A stretch of DNA of 64,000 nucleotides from Enterobacter asburiae (GTDB taxonomy: Bacteria > Pseudomonadota > Gammaproteobacteria > Enterobacterales > Enterobacteriaceae), in NCBI RefSeq assembly GCF_024599655.1, contig NZ_CP102247.1, positions 434,001-498,000 of the forward strand, written 5' to 3'. Positions 1 through 8,325 of the stretch are shown here, in pieces. Position numbers and translations under genes: made by a program. Numbering within the stretch: the stretch's first letter is position 1; each line of letters opens with the position of its first letter. The notes beneath the pieces were generated by a model. That model was given only the letters and a program-made list of their open reading frames with translations, did not search any database and was not told where the DNA came from.

Positions 1-1386
1 CTCAGCACCACGCAGCAGGCGCTGAAGCAGGCGCGCGACGCAGACTGGGTGGACTATTCCACCGTCACGGCGCTGAAAATGGCCGCGCTGCGTCTGGCGT
101 GGAAAGGCTTTTCGCAGCGTGACGACGAGCAGATGGCCGCGTTCCGCCAGTTTGTGATGCAGGAGGGCGAGAGCCTGTACTGGCAGGCGGCGTTTGATGC
201 GCTGCACGCGTATCAGGTGAAAGAGGACGAAATGCGCTGGGGCTGGCCGGTCTGGCCTGAAGCGTATCAGTCCGTCGACACGCCTGAAGTGAAAGCGTTC
301 TGTAATAAATATGCCGATGAAGTGGATTTCTACCTGTGGCTGCAGTGGCTGGCGTACAGCCAGTTTGCCGCCTGCTGGCAGGTGAGCCAGGGCTATAAGA
401 TGCCGATCGGCCTGTATCGTGACCTGGCCGTGGGTGTGGCAGAAGGCGGCGCGGAAACCTGGTGCGATCGTGAACTTTACTGTCTGAAAGCCTCCGTGGG
501 TGCGCCACCGGATATCCTTGGCCCGCTCGGCCAAAACTGGGGGCTGCCGCCGATGGATCCGCACGTCATGGCGGCGCGCGCCTACGAGCCGTTTATCGAC
601 CTGCTGCGCGCCAACATGCAGAACTGCGGCGCGCTGCGTATCGACCACGTGATGTCCGTGCTGCGCCTGTGGTGGATCCCGTACGGTGAAACGGCCGATC
701 ACGGGGCGTACGTGCAGTACCCGGTTGACGATCTGCTGTCGATCCTGGCGCTGGAAAGCAAGCGCCACCAGTGCATGGTGATCGGTGAAGATCTCGGTAC
801 CGTGCCGGTGGAAATTGTCAGCAAGCTCCGCGACAGCGGCGTCTACTCCTATAAAGTGCTCTATTTTGAAAACGACCATGAGAAAACCTTCCGCGCGCCG
901 AAAGCGTACCCTGAACAGTCAATGGCAGTCGCGACGACGCATGACCTTCCTACGCTTCGTGGCTATTGGGAAAGCGGCGATCTGACGCTCGGCAAAACGC
1001 TGGGTCTGTATCCTGATGAAGAGGTTTTGCGCGGCCTGTATCAGGATCGCGAGCTCTCGAAACAGGGGCTGCTGGATGCGCTGCACAAGCAGGGCTGTCT
1101 GCCGAAACGTGCCGGGCATAAGGCGTCGTTGATGTCGATGACCGCTACCCTCAATCGCGGCCTGCAGCGCTATATTGCCGACAGCAACAGCGCCCTGCTG
1201 GGCCTGCAGCCGGAAGACTGGATTGATATGGCGGAGCCGGTGAACATCCCGGGCACCAGCTATCAGTACAAGAACTGGCGTCGCAAGCTGTCCACAACGC
1301 TTGAGAAGATGTTTGCCGATGACGGGGTGAACAAGCTGATTAAGGATTTGGACAAGCGCAGAAGGGCGGTGGGTAAGAAGCGGTAG
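1..1386 (+). CDS. malQ: 4-alpha-glucanotransferase (amylomaltase), 3' part
   Basis: The last 461 residues of MalQ, a GH77 enzyme that transfers glucan chains between maltodextrins in the cytoplasm during maltose use. The frame is open from base 1, so the gene begins before the window; E. coli MalQ is about 694 residues. The GH77 motifs are visible: RIDH, whose Asp codon at 643-645 is the nucleophile, GEDLGTVP with the acid/base Glu, and TTHDLPTLRG with the third acidic residue. The frame ends normally and is followed by a hairpin and T-run. GTG at 49 is an internal valine, not a start. In E. coli malQ follows malP in one operon under MalT, which lies outside this window. Confidence 0.97.
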   Translation, partial: LSTTQQALKQARDADWVDYSTVTALKMAALRLAWKGFSQRDDEQMAAFRQFVMQEGESLYWQAAFDALHAYQVKEDEMRWGWPVWPEAYQSVDTPEVKAFCNKYADEVDFYLWLQWLAYSQFAACWQVSQGYKMPIGLYRDLAVGVAEGGAETWCDRELYCLKASVGAPPDILGPLGQNWGLPPMDPHVMAARAYEPFIDLLRANMQNCGALRIDHVMSVLRLWWIPYGETADHGAYVQYPVDDLLSILALESKRHQCMVIGEDLGTVPVEIVSKLRDSGVYSYKVLYFENDHEKTFRAPKAYPEQSMAVATTHDLPTLRGYWESGDLTLGKTLGLYPDEEVLRGLYQDRELSKQGLLDALHKQGCLPKRAGHKASLMSMTATLNRGLQRYIADSNSALLGLQPEDWIDMAEPVNIPGTSYQYKNWRRKLSTTLEKMFADDGVNKLIKDLDKRRRAVGKKR

Positions 1387-1390
1387 TTTC

Positions 1391-1424
1391 ACCCTCACCC
1401 TAACCCTCTCCCAGAGGGAGAGGG
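1391..1424. repeat. CCCTCTCCC-type palindromic repeat, copy 1
   Basis: A GC-rich intergenic palindrome with a CCCTCTCCC / GGGAGAGGG stem (1404-1412 and 1416-1424), preceded by a CCCTCACCCTAA tail. The same unit recurs near 3081, 8800, 8856, 14143, 16133 and 16178. It is a REP-like family specific to gene ends. Confidence 0.8.
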
Positions 1425-1432
1425 AATAGAAT

Positions 1433-1470
1433 GTAGGCCGGGTAAGCGTCAGCGCCACCCGGCTTTTTTA
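1433..1470 (+). terminator. REP-like hairpin with T-run, malQ terminator
   Basis: A GCCGGGT / ACCCGGC stem (1437-1443 and 1457-1463) with GC-rich loop is followed directly by six T (1464-1469). It lies between malQ and the convergent gntT, so it probably ends malQ transcription. The stem belongs to the second REP-like family of the window (GTAGGCCGGGTAAGCG...). Confidence 0.75.
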
Positions 1471-1472
1471 CA

Positions 1473-2789
1473 TCAGACAACCATATTCAACAGCAGCACC
1501 CCGACCAGACCGCACACCGAAATAATGGTTTCCAGCGCGGACCAGGACTTGATGGTTTCACCGATCGTCAGGTTGAAGTACTCCTTGAACAGCCAGAAGC
1601 CAGGGTCGTTAACGTGAGAGAAAATCACGCTACCGGAACCGACGGCGATAACCATCAGCTCAGGGCTTACGCCCGTGGTCGCAATCAGCGGGGCAACGAT
1701 ACCGCCCGCAGTGATCGCCGCAACGGTTGCAGAACCCAGGGCAATACGCAGAACCGCAGCAATAGACCAGGCCATCAGGAGCGGCGACACGTTGGTTTCA
1801 TGCATCATGGCCGCGATGTATTTATCCACGCCGCTGTCGACCAGAACCTGCTTGAACGCACCGCCACCGCCGATGATCAGGAGCATCATGGCAATGATTT
1901 TGATGGAAGAGGTCAGCGTGTCGTTGATCTGATCCATTGAGCGACCGCGGTTCAGGCCGAAGGTGAACATTGCGATCAGCACCGCAATCAGCGTTGCCAT
2001 TACCGGGTCACCCAGGAATTCCGCAACGGACAGGAACGCGTGACCTTTTGGCAGGATCATCTCCGCCACGGCACGCATCGCCATCAGGATCACCGGGACC
2101 AGAGAGGTCCAGACGCTGACGCCGAAGCCAGGCATCTCTTCTTCGGTGAAGGTTTTGGCGCTGTACAGACCTTCCGGGATCGGCTTATCAATGCCTTTCA
2201 GGAAGCGGGCGTAAACCGGGCCTGCCAGAATAACGGTTGGGATCGCCAGAATCGTACCGAACAGCAGGGTTTTACCCATATCCGCGTGGAAGATGGTCGC
2301 GATAGCGGTTGGACCCGGGTGCGGCGGCAGGAAGCCGTGGGTCACGGACAGCGCCGCAGCCATTGGCACACCGACATACAGCAGCGGGATGTTTGCCGCA
2401 GCCGCGATGGTGAACACCAGCGGCAGCATCAGCACGAAGCCCACTTCATAGAACAGCGCGAAACCGACGGTAAAACCGGTTAAGACCACGGCCCACTGAA
2501 TGTGCTGTTTACCGAATTTGGCAATCAGGGTGGTGGCGATACGCTGCGCGCCCCCGCAGTCCGCCAGCATTTTGCCGAGCATGGCACCGAAGCCCATGAT
2601 CAGCGCCAGGCTGCCGAGCGTGCCGCCGACGCCGGCTTTGATGGAACTGATAACCTTAACCAGCGGCATCCCTTGCATCAGACCGACTGCAAGTGCCACC
2701 AGAACCAGAGCGATAAACCCGTTCAGCTTGAAGCGGATCATCAAGAGCAGTAATAACACAACACCGATAGCAACGATGACTAATGGCAT
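1473..2789 (-). CDS. gntT: high-affinity gluconate:H+ symporter
   Basis: Inner-membrane gluconate permease of the GntP family, 438 residues, the same length as E. coli GntT. The protein is almost entirely hydrophobic segments, with a strongly hydrophobic N-terminus and the family stretches GFALFYEVGF and PPHPGPTAIA in the middle. It imports gluconate for the Entner-Doudoroff pathway. The location next to malQ and downstream of nfuA is that of E. coli gntT. Two GntR-like boxes and a possible CRP site lie upstream, fitting gluconate induction and catabolite control. It stands alone as a transcription unit, separated from nfuA by about 390 bp. Confidence 0.96.
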   Translation of the reverse strand: MPLVIVAIGVVLLLLLMIRFKLNGFIALVLVALAVGLMQGMPLVKVISSIKAGVGGTLGSLALIMGFGAMLGKMLADCGGAQRIATTLIAKFGKQHIQWAVVLTGFTVGFALFYEVGFVLMLPLVFTIAAAANIPLLYVGVPMAAALSVTHGFLPPHPGPTAIATIFHADMGKTLLFGTILAIPTVILAGPVYARFLKGIDKPIPEGLYSAKTFTEEEMPGFGVSVWTSLVPVILMAMRAVAEMILPKGHAFLSVAEFLGDPVMATLIAVLIAMFTFGLNRGRSMDQINDTLTSSIKIIAMMLLIIGGGGAFKQVLVDSGVDKYIAAMMHETNVSPLLMAWSIAAVLRIALGSATVAAITAGGIVAPLIATTGVSPELMVIAVGSGSVIFSHVNDPGFWLFKEYFNLTIGETIKSWSALETIISVCGLVGVLLLNMVV

Positions 2790-2808
2790 GATTTACCTGG
2801 CCTTTGAA

Positions 2809-2826
2809 TTGTTATGGGTAACGTCA
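2809..2826 (-). promoter_or_regulatory. GntR-like operator, promoter-proximal
   Basis: On the minus strand the sequence reads TGACGTTACCCATAACAA, close to the GntR half-sites GTTAC-N-TAAC. It lies about 20-37 bases before the gntT start, so a bound repressor would sit in the leader, as known for E. coli gntT. Confidence 0.6.
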
Positions 2827-2948
2827 TTGTTTCAACGACAAATTCCGATTGTCCCAACTGGGAACAGAGTGTTAACGGCACTAATACTGATGCCTTGGAA
2901 ACCATTAAGTTTAGTCGGCTGTTATGAGTGTGCTTAGTGCCCATGGGA

Positions 2949-2964
2949 ATGATACGGGTAACAT
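2949..2964 (-). promoter_or_regulatory. GntR-like operator, distal
   Basis: The minus strand reads ATGTTACCCGTATCAT, matching the GntR operator pattern known from E. coli gluconate genes. It lies about 160-175 bases upstream of the gntT start and could loop with the proximal box. Confidence 0.6.
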
Positions 2965-2966
2965 GA

Positions 2967-2983
2967 TGTGATTGAGAATCACC
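2967..2983 (-). promoter_or_regulatory. possible CRP site of gntT
   Basis: The symmetric sequence TGTGATTGAGAATCACC has the two CRP half-sites, but one base more between them than the consensus. It lies next to the distal GntR box. gntT is CRP-activated in E. coli; binding here is inferred. Confidence 0.4.
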
Positions 2984-3043
2984 CAGGCAGGCAAAATGTG
3001 AATTATGAGACGCAGGTCAACATATAGAAGGAGAGGTAAACGC

Positions 3044-3071
3044 AAAACGGTAACCACGAGGTTACCGTTTT
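3044..3071 (-). terminator. nfuA terminator hairpin
   Basis: A perfect 12-bp inverted repeat AAAACGGTAACC / GGTTACCGTTTT with a 4-base loop. On the minus strand the stem ends in four T. It is placed about 110 bases after the nfuA stop. Confidence 0.65.
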
Positions 3072-3080
3072 TAATGTTTT

Positions 3081-3114
3081 CACCCTCTCCCGTGGGAGAG
3101 GGCCGGGGTGAGGG
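3081..3114. repeat. CCCTCTCCC-type palindromic repeat, copy 2
   Basis: Stem CCCTCTCCC / GGGAGAGGG followed by the tail CCGGGGTGAGGG, in the opposite orientation to copy 1. It is followed within a few bases by the string AGACCGCACT, which also follows the copy near 8798. Confidence 0.8.
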
Positions 3115-3134
3115 CATCAGACCGCACTATTTTT

Positions 3135-3166
3135 GTAGGCCCGGTAAGCGCAGCGCCACCGGGCAA
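3135..3166. repeat. REP-like element (GTAGGCCCGGTAAGCG family)
   Basis: Palindrome GCCCGGT...ACCGGGC with the family sequence GTAGGCCCGGTAAGCGCAGC, 17 bases after the nfuA stop codon. It may protect the nfuA mRNA 3' end. Confidence 0.8.
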
Positions 3167-3183
3167 TACGGGCGGATACTGAA

Positions 3184-3759
3184 TTAGTAGTAAGAGTGCT
3201 CGCCGCGCTGGTGCTCGGTGAGGTCACGCACGCCTTTCAGTTCCGGGAATTCGTTCAGCAGCTGCTTCTCGATCCCTTCCTTCAGGGTCACGTCGACCAT
3301 CGAACAGCCGTTACAGCCGCCGCCGAACTGCAGGATCGCCAGACCGTCTTCCGTGATTTCCATCAGGGTTACACGGCCGCCGTGGCCCGCCAGCTGTGGG
3401 TTGATCTGGGATTGCAGCAGATACTCAACGCGCTCCATCAGCGGGGCATCGTCAGACACTTTACGCATTTTCGCGTTCGGCGCTTTCAGGGTCAGCTGAG
3501 AACCCAGCTGATCGGTGACGAAGTCGATCTCCGCATCTTCAAGATACGGAGCGCTCAGCTCATCAACGTAGGCGGTGAGCTGTTCAAATTTAAGGGCAGT
3601 GTCAGTCGCTTCCACAGCGTCCGGAGGACAATAAGAAACACCACATTCTGCATTCGGAGTGCCTGGATTAATCACAAACACGCGGATCTGCGTCCCTTCT
3701 TCCTGATTTGCCAGCAGTTTGGCAAAGTGCGCTTGTGCAGAATCGGAAATACGGATCAT
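3184..3759 (-). CDS. nfuA: Fe-S biogenesis protein NfuA
   Basis: A 191-residue carrier that delivers [4Fe-4S] clusters to apo-enzymes under oxidative stress or iron limitation, the same length as in E. coli. The N-terminal half is a degenerate A-type carrier domain. The C-terminal half is a Nfu domain with the essential CNGC motif (Cys149 and Cys152). It is cytoplasmic and probably dimeric. The promoter is in the short gap shared with gntX (3760-3820). The old name gntY reflects its neighbourhood, not gluconate metabolism. Confidence 0.97.
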   Translation of the reverse strand: MIRISDSAQAHFAKLLANQEEGTQIRVFVINPGTPNAECGVSYCPPDAVEATDTALKFEQLTAYVDELSAPYLEDAEIDFVTDQLGSQLTLKAPNAKMRKVSDDAPLMERVEYLLQSQINPQLAGHGGRVTLMEITEDGLAILQFGGGCNGCSMVDVTLKEGIEKQLLNEFPELKGVRDLTEHQRGEHSYY

Positions 3760-3820
3760 AGCTTTGGCCTAATAGTTGACTAAATTACCTGGGTATAATC
3801 ATACGCCCATTGAAGAAGGG

Positions 3821-4504
3821 CTACAAGGTACGGCACAGACACCATACCTGAACCGACGCGGCGCCGCTTCGCAAAAGCAGTCGGGAAAGTTCAGCAACGG
3901 TACTGCCCGTGGTGACGACATCATCCACAATCGCGATATGGAGGCCGTCGACCGGCAATTCAAGGCGAAAGGCATTTTTGAGGTTTCTTTTGCGCAGCCG
4001 GGCGCTGAGCTGATGTTGGATGGCGGTGGCATGAACACGTGTAAGCGCGCTGGCCTCATACCGACAGCCGAGCCACCGCGCGAGGGGACGGCAGATCAGG
4101 TCGCTCTGGTTATAGCCGCGCCGCCAGTGCCGACGCCGGTATAGGGGGACATTCACCACCATGTCGATTTTCGCCAGCGCGCGCTGACGCCGTGCCTGCA
4201 AAACCGCCAGCAATAGCAGGCGGGCAAGGGGCTGTGCCAGCGAGCTCTGCCCGGAAAACTTCAGCGCGTGAATCAGCCTGCTCAGCGGGGGAACATAATC
4301 ATCCACCGCCACCAGCGCGCTCCACGGCGGGGATTTTTTCAGGCAGCGGCCACAGGGCAAAGAGGGATTTGTGGCCGGTAAACCACATTGTGGACAGGTC
4401 CCGATACGCCATTCCAGCGATCGCGTGCAGACGGAGCAGACGCCCCACCGGCTGAGCGCCAGCGGCATTTGGCATAGCCAGCACAAGCCGGGTACTGTTA
4501 GCAT
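3821..4504 (-). CDS. gntX: GntX, ComF-family phosphoribosyltransferase-like protein
   Basis: A 227-residue ComF-family protein. The N-terminus carries four Cys pairs of a zinc-ribbon type (CWLC, CSVC, CPQC, CGRC). The C-terminus has the PRPP-binding loop IVDDVVTTGST. The frame stays open upstream to 4999, but the start at 4504 gives MLTVPGLCWLC, the family N-terminus and the E. coli length; the upstream frame is antisense to bioH. It is divergent from bioH. Its biochemical role is not settled: ComF proteins are linked to DNA uptake, and gntX to gluconate only by position. Confidence 0.93.
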   Translation of the reverse strand: MLTVPGLCWLCQMPLALSRWGVCSVCTRSLEWRIGTCPQCGLPATNPSLPCGRCLKKSPPWSALVAVDDYVPPLSRLIHALKFSGQSSLAQPLARLLLLAVLQARRQRALAKIDMVVNVPLYRRRHWRRGYNQSDLICRPLARWLGCRYEASALTRVHATAIQHQLSARLRKRNLKNAFRLELPVDGLHIAIVDDVVTTGSTVAELSRLLLRSGAASVQVWCLCRTL

Positions 4505-4541
4505 GTGCAACCTCCATGTGAAAAAAAGAGAACAGTAACTG

Positions 4542-5315
4542 ATGAAGACGCTGTGGTGGCAGACCGTAGGGACAGGAAATTGCCATCTTGTGCTGCTGCA
4601 CGGATGGGGCCTGAACGCGGAGATATGGCATTGCATACGTGAGGAACTTGCCTCGCATTTCACGCTGCATCTGGTGGATTTACCCGGCTTTGGCCGCAGC
4701 CGCGGATATGGCGCGTTATCGCTTGATGAGATGGCGCAGCAGGTTCTGGACGCAGCGCCGCAAAACGCGGTCTGGCTGGGCTGGAGCCTGGGCGGGCTGG
4801 TGGCGAGCCAGATTGCGCTGTCGCGGCCTGACCGCGTACAAGCCCTGGTAACGGTGGCGTCGTCGCCCTGTTTTAGCGCGCAGGACGCGTGGCCAGGGAT
4901 CAAACCTGAAGTGCTGGCGGGTTTCCAGCAGCAGCTGAGCGAAGATTTCCAGCGGACCGTAGAGCGGTTCCTGGCATTGCAGACAATGGGCACTGACACC
5001 GCGCGTAAAGATGCCCGAACGCTGAAGCAGACCGTGCTTTCGCTGCCGATGCCGGAGGTCGAGGTGCTTAACGGGGGGCTTGAACTCCTGAAAACGGTTG
5101 ACCTGCGCGAGCCGCTGGCCGCGCTGACGGTGCCGCACCTGCGTATCTACGGTTACCTCGACGGGATTGTGCCGCGCAAAGTAGTTCCGCTGCTGGATTC
5201 GCTCTGGCCGGACAGCGAATCGCAGATTATTGCCAAAGCCGCACATGCCCCGTTTATCTCCCATCCGACGGAGTTTTGTTCAGCGCTCATTGCGTTAAGT
5301 CAACGTTTAGACTGA
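4542..5315 (+). CDS. bioH: pimeloyl-[ACP] methyl ester carboxylesterase
   Basis: Alpha/beta hydrolase of 257 residues that removes the methyl group from pimeloyl-ACP methyl ester and so ends BioC-dependent pimelate synthesis for biotin. The nucleophile elbow GWSLGG carries Ser82. The catalytic Asp in YLDGIVP and His in AAHAPF lie near residues 207 and 235. It is not linked to the bioABFCD operon, as in E. coli. It is divergent from gntX with only 37 bases between the starts. An inverted repeat CCGCAAC / GTTGCGG at 5349-5377 downstream could be a weak terminator. Confidence 0.97.
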   Translation: MKTLWWQTVGTGNCHLVLLHGWGLNAEIWHCIREELASHFTLHLVDLPGFGRSRGYGALSLDEMAQQVLDAAPQNAVWLGWSLGGLVASQIALSRPDRVQALVTVASSPCFSAQDAWPGIKPEVLAGFQQQLSEDFQRTVERFLALQTMGTDTARKDARTLKQTVLSLPMPEVEVLNGGLELLKTVDLREPLAALTVPHLRIYGYLDGIVPRKVVPLLDSLWPDSESQIIAKAAHAPFISHPTEFCSALIALSQRLD

Positions 5316-5426
5316 TTATTTTCTATCCAGCCTGGAAAAAGTTACACACCGCAACCATACTCCAGATGTCGTTGCGGTTGTTCTGCCTACGATAATCAAA
5401 ACAACAATCCTATGGAGAGTCAGGCT

Positions 5427-5696
5427 ATGAAACTTGTTACAGGTATTGTCACTTCTCTGGTTATTGGGTCACTGTCATTTGGCGTCTTTGCGGCAAAAGA
5501 GCTGGAAAAAGATAAAGTTGCCGGTATGAATCTGACGAAAATTGGTGAGATTTCTACGTCTGACACCACCGCGCCGATGGACGCGAGAAAAGAGCTGTCG
5601 AAGAAAGCGGATGAGCTGGGCGGAACGTACTACGTCGTCACCAGCGCTGAAAAGCAGACCAAAAACGTACGCGCAACGGCGGACGTCTATAAGTAA
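5427..5696 (+). CDS. small secreted DUF1471 (YhcN/BhsA/McbA-type) protein
   Basis: An 89-residue protein with an N-terminal signal peptide (hydrophobic residues 3-22, likely cleavage after VFA) and a DUF1471 domain running from KIGEIS to the terminal ATADVYK. Members of this family are periplasmic or outer-surface stress proteins such as YhcN, BhsA and McbA; the exact role here is unknown. ATG at 5427 is chosen over an in-frame codon at 5412, because it has GGAG upstream and starts the signal peptide directly. I do not know a gene at this place in E. coli, where bioH and the feo operon are neighbours. It has its own leader of about 110 bases. Confidence 0.85.
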   Translation: MKLVTGIVTSLVIGSLSFGVFAAKELEKDKVAGMNLTKIGEISTSDTTAPMDARKELSKKADELGGTYYVVTSAEKQTKNVRATADVYK

Positions 5697-5702
5697 TACG
5701 AT

Positions 5703-5728
5703 AAAGCCGGGCAGCGATGCCCGGCTTT
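5703..5728. terminator. bidirectional terminator between DUF1471 gene and feoC
   Basis: A 10-bp perfect stem AAAGCCGGGC / GCCCGGCTTT with a 6-base loop, placed between two convergent genes. The A and T ends are only three bases long, so the strength is uncertain. Confidence 0.7.
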
Positions 5729-5729
5729 G

Positions 5730-5966
5730 TTAACGCAGCGCCCACCACTCCCTGAGGCAGGCCTTTCCTTCCGGACAGCTTTTACAACTGCCGGAGAGAC
5801 AGCCGTACGCGTCTTCCTGAATTCGCACGGCTTTCCCCATGGCTTCCAGTCTTTCCAGCATGGCATCGATCATCGGCTGCGGCGTATGCAGGCTGAGGCT
5901 CAGCTGTTTCGCCTCCATCCGCCCTTGTAGTGCCAGCAGGTCACGAACCTGAATTAACGATGCCAT
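5730..5966 (-). CDS. feoC: ferrous iron transport accessory protein FeoC
   Basis: A 78-residue winged-helix protein, the E. coli length. The C-terminal half has the four-cysteine pattern CLSGSCKSCPEGKAC, proposed to bind an Fe-S cluster. It is the third gene of feoABC and starts 10 bases after the feoB stop. In Klebsiella and Salmonella FeoC protects FeoB from the FtsH protease; the same role here is inferred. The frame is open further upstream, but that part overlaps feoB and lacks the family N-terminus MASLIQVRDLL. Confidence 0.95.
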   Translation of the reverse strand: MASLIQVRDLLALQGRMEAKQLSLSLHTPQPMIDAMLERLEAMGKAVRIQEDAYGCLSGSCKSCPEGKACLREWWALR

Positions 5967-5976
5967 GGTGTGCTCC

Positions 5977-8295
5977 TTAGTGGCAGTCGCCCGCCGGGCT
6001 GCTGCAGCAGGTCGCGGCGGTTTTACGGTTTGCCAGCAGGTCGATGTCGACGCGGCTGCGTGCCCGCCGCAGAAGACCGAGCACGATCGCGTTAAACAGC
6101 ACAACCGCGAGAATGCAGACCAGGCTGTAGCGCGGATGCTGGCTAAAGTTAACGGTTTGATAAAAGAGCGTCGACAGCGAGTACGCAATGTTTAACCCCC
6201 ACAGGATGGAGAAGCCCATCCAGCCGCGGCTGGACTCGCGGGCAATCGCCCCCATCACGGAGATGCACGGAATGTAGAGCAGAACAAAGATGAGGTAACT
6301 GTAGGCCGCAGACGCGCTGCCAAATTTCTCGCCCATCACGCCCATGGCACCCGTCGCCATTTCGCCGTCGCCTTTGCTCGCCTCAATAGGGTTCGCCAGC
6401 ACGCTCAGGCTGAACGTGTCTTTCAGGCTCTGCCAGGTCTCCTCTACGGCACCTAGCAGTTCATGACCGAGATGAAACTCTGCCGGATTAAATTCCTGTT
6501 CCTGGATGTTCTCAGCGGTGTAAAGCGTGTTCAGGGTGCCGACAACCACCTCTTTCGCCATCGCGCCGGTGAACAGCCCGACGGTTGCCTGCCAGTTATC
6601 CTCATGCACGCCAATCGGTTTGAAGACCGGCGTGATGACGCGGCTGACGGAGGCGAGAGCAGAGTCGTTGATGTTATCTGCCGCCTGCCCGCTGAGGGTG
6701 AAGCTGTTCAGCGCGCTCAGGAAAATGCTGACGATGACAATGACCTTACCGGCGCGCAGCACAAAGCCTTTCAGGCGCTGCCAGGTCTGGATCGCCAGGC
6801 TTTTCAGGTGCGGCACGTGATACACCGGCAGCTCCATCACAAATGGTGATGCTTCACCGCGCATGATGGTGTGCTTCAGCATCAGACCGGTGAGGATCGC
6901 CATCACGATGCCCAGCACGTACAGCGAAAAGACCGCCAGCGCGCCCTGCTGACCGAAGAAGGCTGCGGCAAAGACCGCAAAGATTGCCAGGCGGGCACCG
7001 CAGGACATAAACGGCGCCATCATGATGGTCATCAGACGTTCACGCGGCGCATCCAGCGTGCGTGCGCCCATCACCGACGGCACGTTACAGCCGAAGCCGA
7101 CAATCAGCGGGACGAAGGATTTACCCGGCAGACCCAGCGCCTGCATCAGACGATCCATCACGAACGCGGCGCGGGCCATGTAACCGGAATCTTCCAGGAA
7201 CGAGAGGAACAGATACATCATGCCGATCTGCGGCACCAGAGGCAGAACGGTGTTGATACCGCCGCCGATCCCCTGAGCGAGGAAGATGGTGAGCCATTCC
7301 GGGAAGTGCAGGGTGTAACCCACCCACTGAATACCGTGTACGAAGACCGCGACGGAACCGGCGTCGAAAATGGGCTGGAGTGCGCCACCGATGTTAATGG
7401 CGAGCAGGAACATTACGTACATCACCAGCAGGAAGATGGGCAAACCGAGGAAGCGGTTAAGCACCACTTTATCCACCGCTGCCGTAAAGCGGCTGGGTTC
7501 TGCCGTCAGGGCGTTGCTGACAACGTCGCAAATCGAGGCGATGGCCTGATAACGCGCATCGGCGATGTGCAGCGCCGGGTCGTCCAGCTCGTCGCTAAGA
7601 CGGGCCACCGTCGCGTCCAGCTTATCTGCCGCATGCCCGGCGTAAGCGCGGCTGTAGATATCGCCTTCCAGCATCTGCAGGCCGAGCCACAGGCGCTGTT
7701 TCGCAGGCATGCTGTTGTCCATCTCCTGCGCCAGCAAATTGGCTTCGCGCAGGAGAGGCTGCGCGTAATGCACCAGCTCAATGTCGCGATTACCCTGGTG
7801 ACGGTCAATGGCCAGCTTCAGCGCGTCAATACCGCGAGCGCGCGTCGAGACCAGCGGAACGACCGGGCACCCCAGGCGCGCGGAGAGGGCATCGACGTCG
7901 ATGCGCAGCTTTTGTTTCTCCGCAATGTCGAGCATGTTGAGCGCCACGATGCAGGGGATACCCAGCTCCAGCAGCTGCAGCGTCAGATAAAGGTTACGTT
8001 CGAGATTGGAGGCGTCGACCACGTTGATCAGCAGGTCTGCGTCGCCGCCGAGAATATAGTGGCAGGCGATCTGCTCATCGAGCGAGGTTTGCGACGAAAT
8101 GGTGGTTAAGGAGTAGGTGCCGGGAAGGTCAACCAGCGTCACCTGATTGTCCGTTGTCGTGAACTGGCCCTCTTTACGCTCAACCGTCACGCCCGCCCAG
8201 TTGCCCACGCGCTGGCGTGCGCCGGTCAGCTGGTTAAAAAGGGTGGTCTTGCCGGAATTAGGATTGCCAATTAAGCCAATAGTTAACTTTTTCAT
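5977..8295 (-). CDS. feoB: ferrous iron transport protein B
   Basis: A 772-residue inner-membrane Fe2+ transporter. The N-terminal G-protein domain shows G1 GNPNSGKT (residues 10-17), G3 DLPGTYSL and G4 NMLD. It is followed by a helical regulatory region and a C-terminal membrane domain with two similar halves (GCNVPSVMGAR and the later IPCISVMGA segment carry Cys-containing core motifs). The C-terminus ends in a short Cys-rich tail (CCSSPAGDCH). It is co-transcribed with feoA upstream and feoC downstream. It is expected to work without oxygen when Fe2+ is soluble. Confidence 0.98.
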   Translation of the reverse strand: MKKLTIGLIGNPNSGKTTLFNQLTGARQRVGNWAGVTVERKEGQFTTTDNQVTLVDLPGTYSLTTISSQTSLDEQIACHYILGGDADLLINVVDASNLERNLYLTLQLLELGIPCIVALNMLDIAEKQKLRIDVDALSARLGCPVVPLVSTRARGIDALKLAIDRHQGNRDIELVHYAQPLLREANLLAQEMDNSMPAKQRLWLGLQMLEGDIYSRAYAGHAADKLDATVARLSDELDDPALHIADARYQAIASICDVVSNALTAEPSRFTAAVDKVVLNRFLGLPIFLLVMYVMFLLAINIGGALQPIFDAGSVAVFVHGIQWVGYTLHFPEWLTIFLAQGIGGGINTVLPLVPQIGMMYLFLSFLEDSGYMARAAFVMDRLMQALGLPGKSFVPLIVGFGCNVPSVMGARTLDAPRERLMTIMMAPFMSCGARLAIFAVFAAAFFGQQGALAVFSLYVLGIVMAILTGLMLKHTIMRGEASPFVMELPVYHVPHLKSLAIQTWQRLKGFVLRAGKVIVIVSIFLSALNSFTLSGQAADNINDSALASVSRVITPVFKPIGVHEDNWQATVGLFTGAMAKEVVVGTLNTLYTAENIQEQEFNPAEFHLGHELLGAVEETWQSLKDTFSLSVLANPIEASKGDGEMATGAMGVMGEKFGSASAAYSYLIFVLLYIPCISVMGAIARESSRGWMGFSILWGLNIAYSLSTLFYQTVNFSQHPRYSLVCILAVVLFNAIVLGLLRRARSRVDIDLLANRKTAATCCSSPAGDCH

Positions 8296-8325
8296 TTTTT
8301 TAGACTCACTGAAACCGCTGGCTTG

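Larger units (their letters stand above)
2790..3183. other. gntT upstream region (non-coding, 394 bp)
   Basis: Holds the regulatory region of gntT on its left side (GntR boxes, possible CRP site), then a strong hairpin that would end nfuA transcripts, then one copy of each REP-like family next to the nfuA stop. No convincing gene is seen here. Confidence 0.8.

Noticed and set aside
1..48. malQ looked shortened because the first start-like codon is at 49.
   Set aside because: The frame is open to base 1 and the sequence is internal to MalQ; the window edge cuts the gene.
4505..4999. Upstream extension of gntX that would give 392 residues.
   Set aside because: The extra 165 residues are antisense to bioH; the family protein starts at MLTVPGLCWLC.
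6871..8109. Long open frame of 412 codons on the plus strand, opposite feoB.
   Set aside because: It is the mirror of the feoB coding strand, rich in His, Gln and Arg, with no family resemblance. feoB is certain there.
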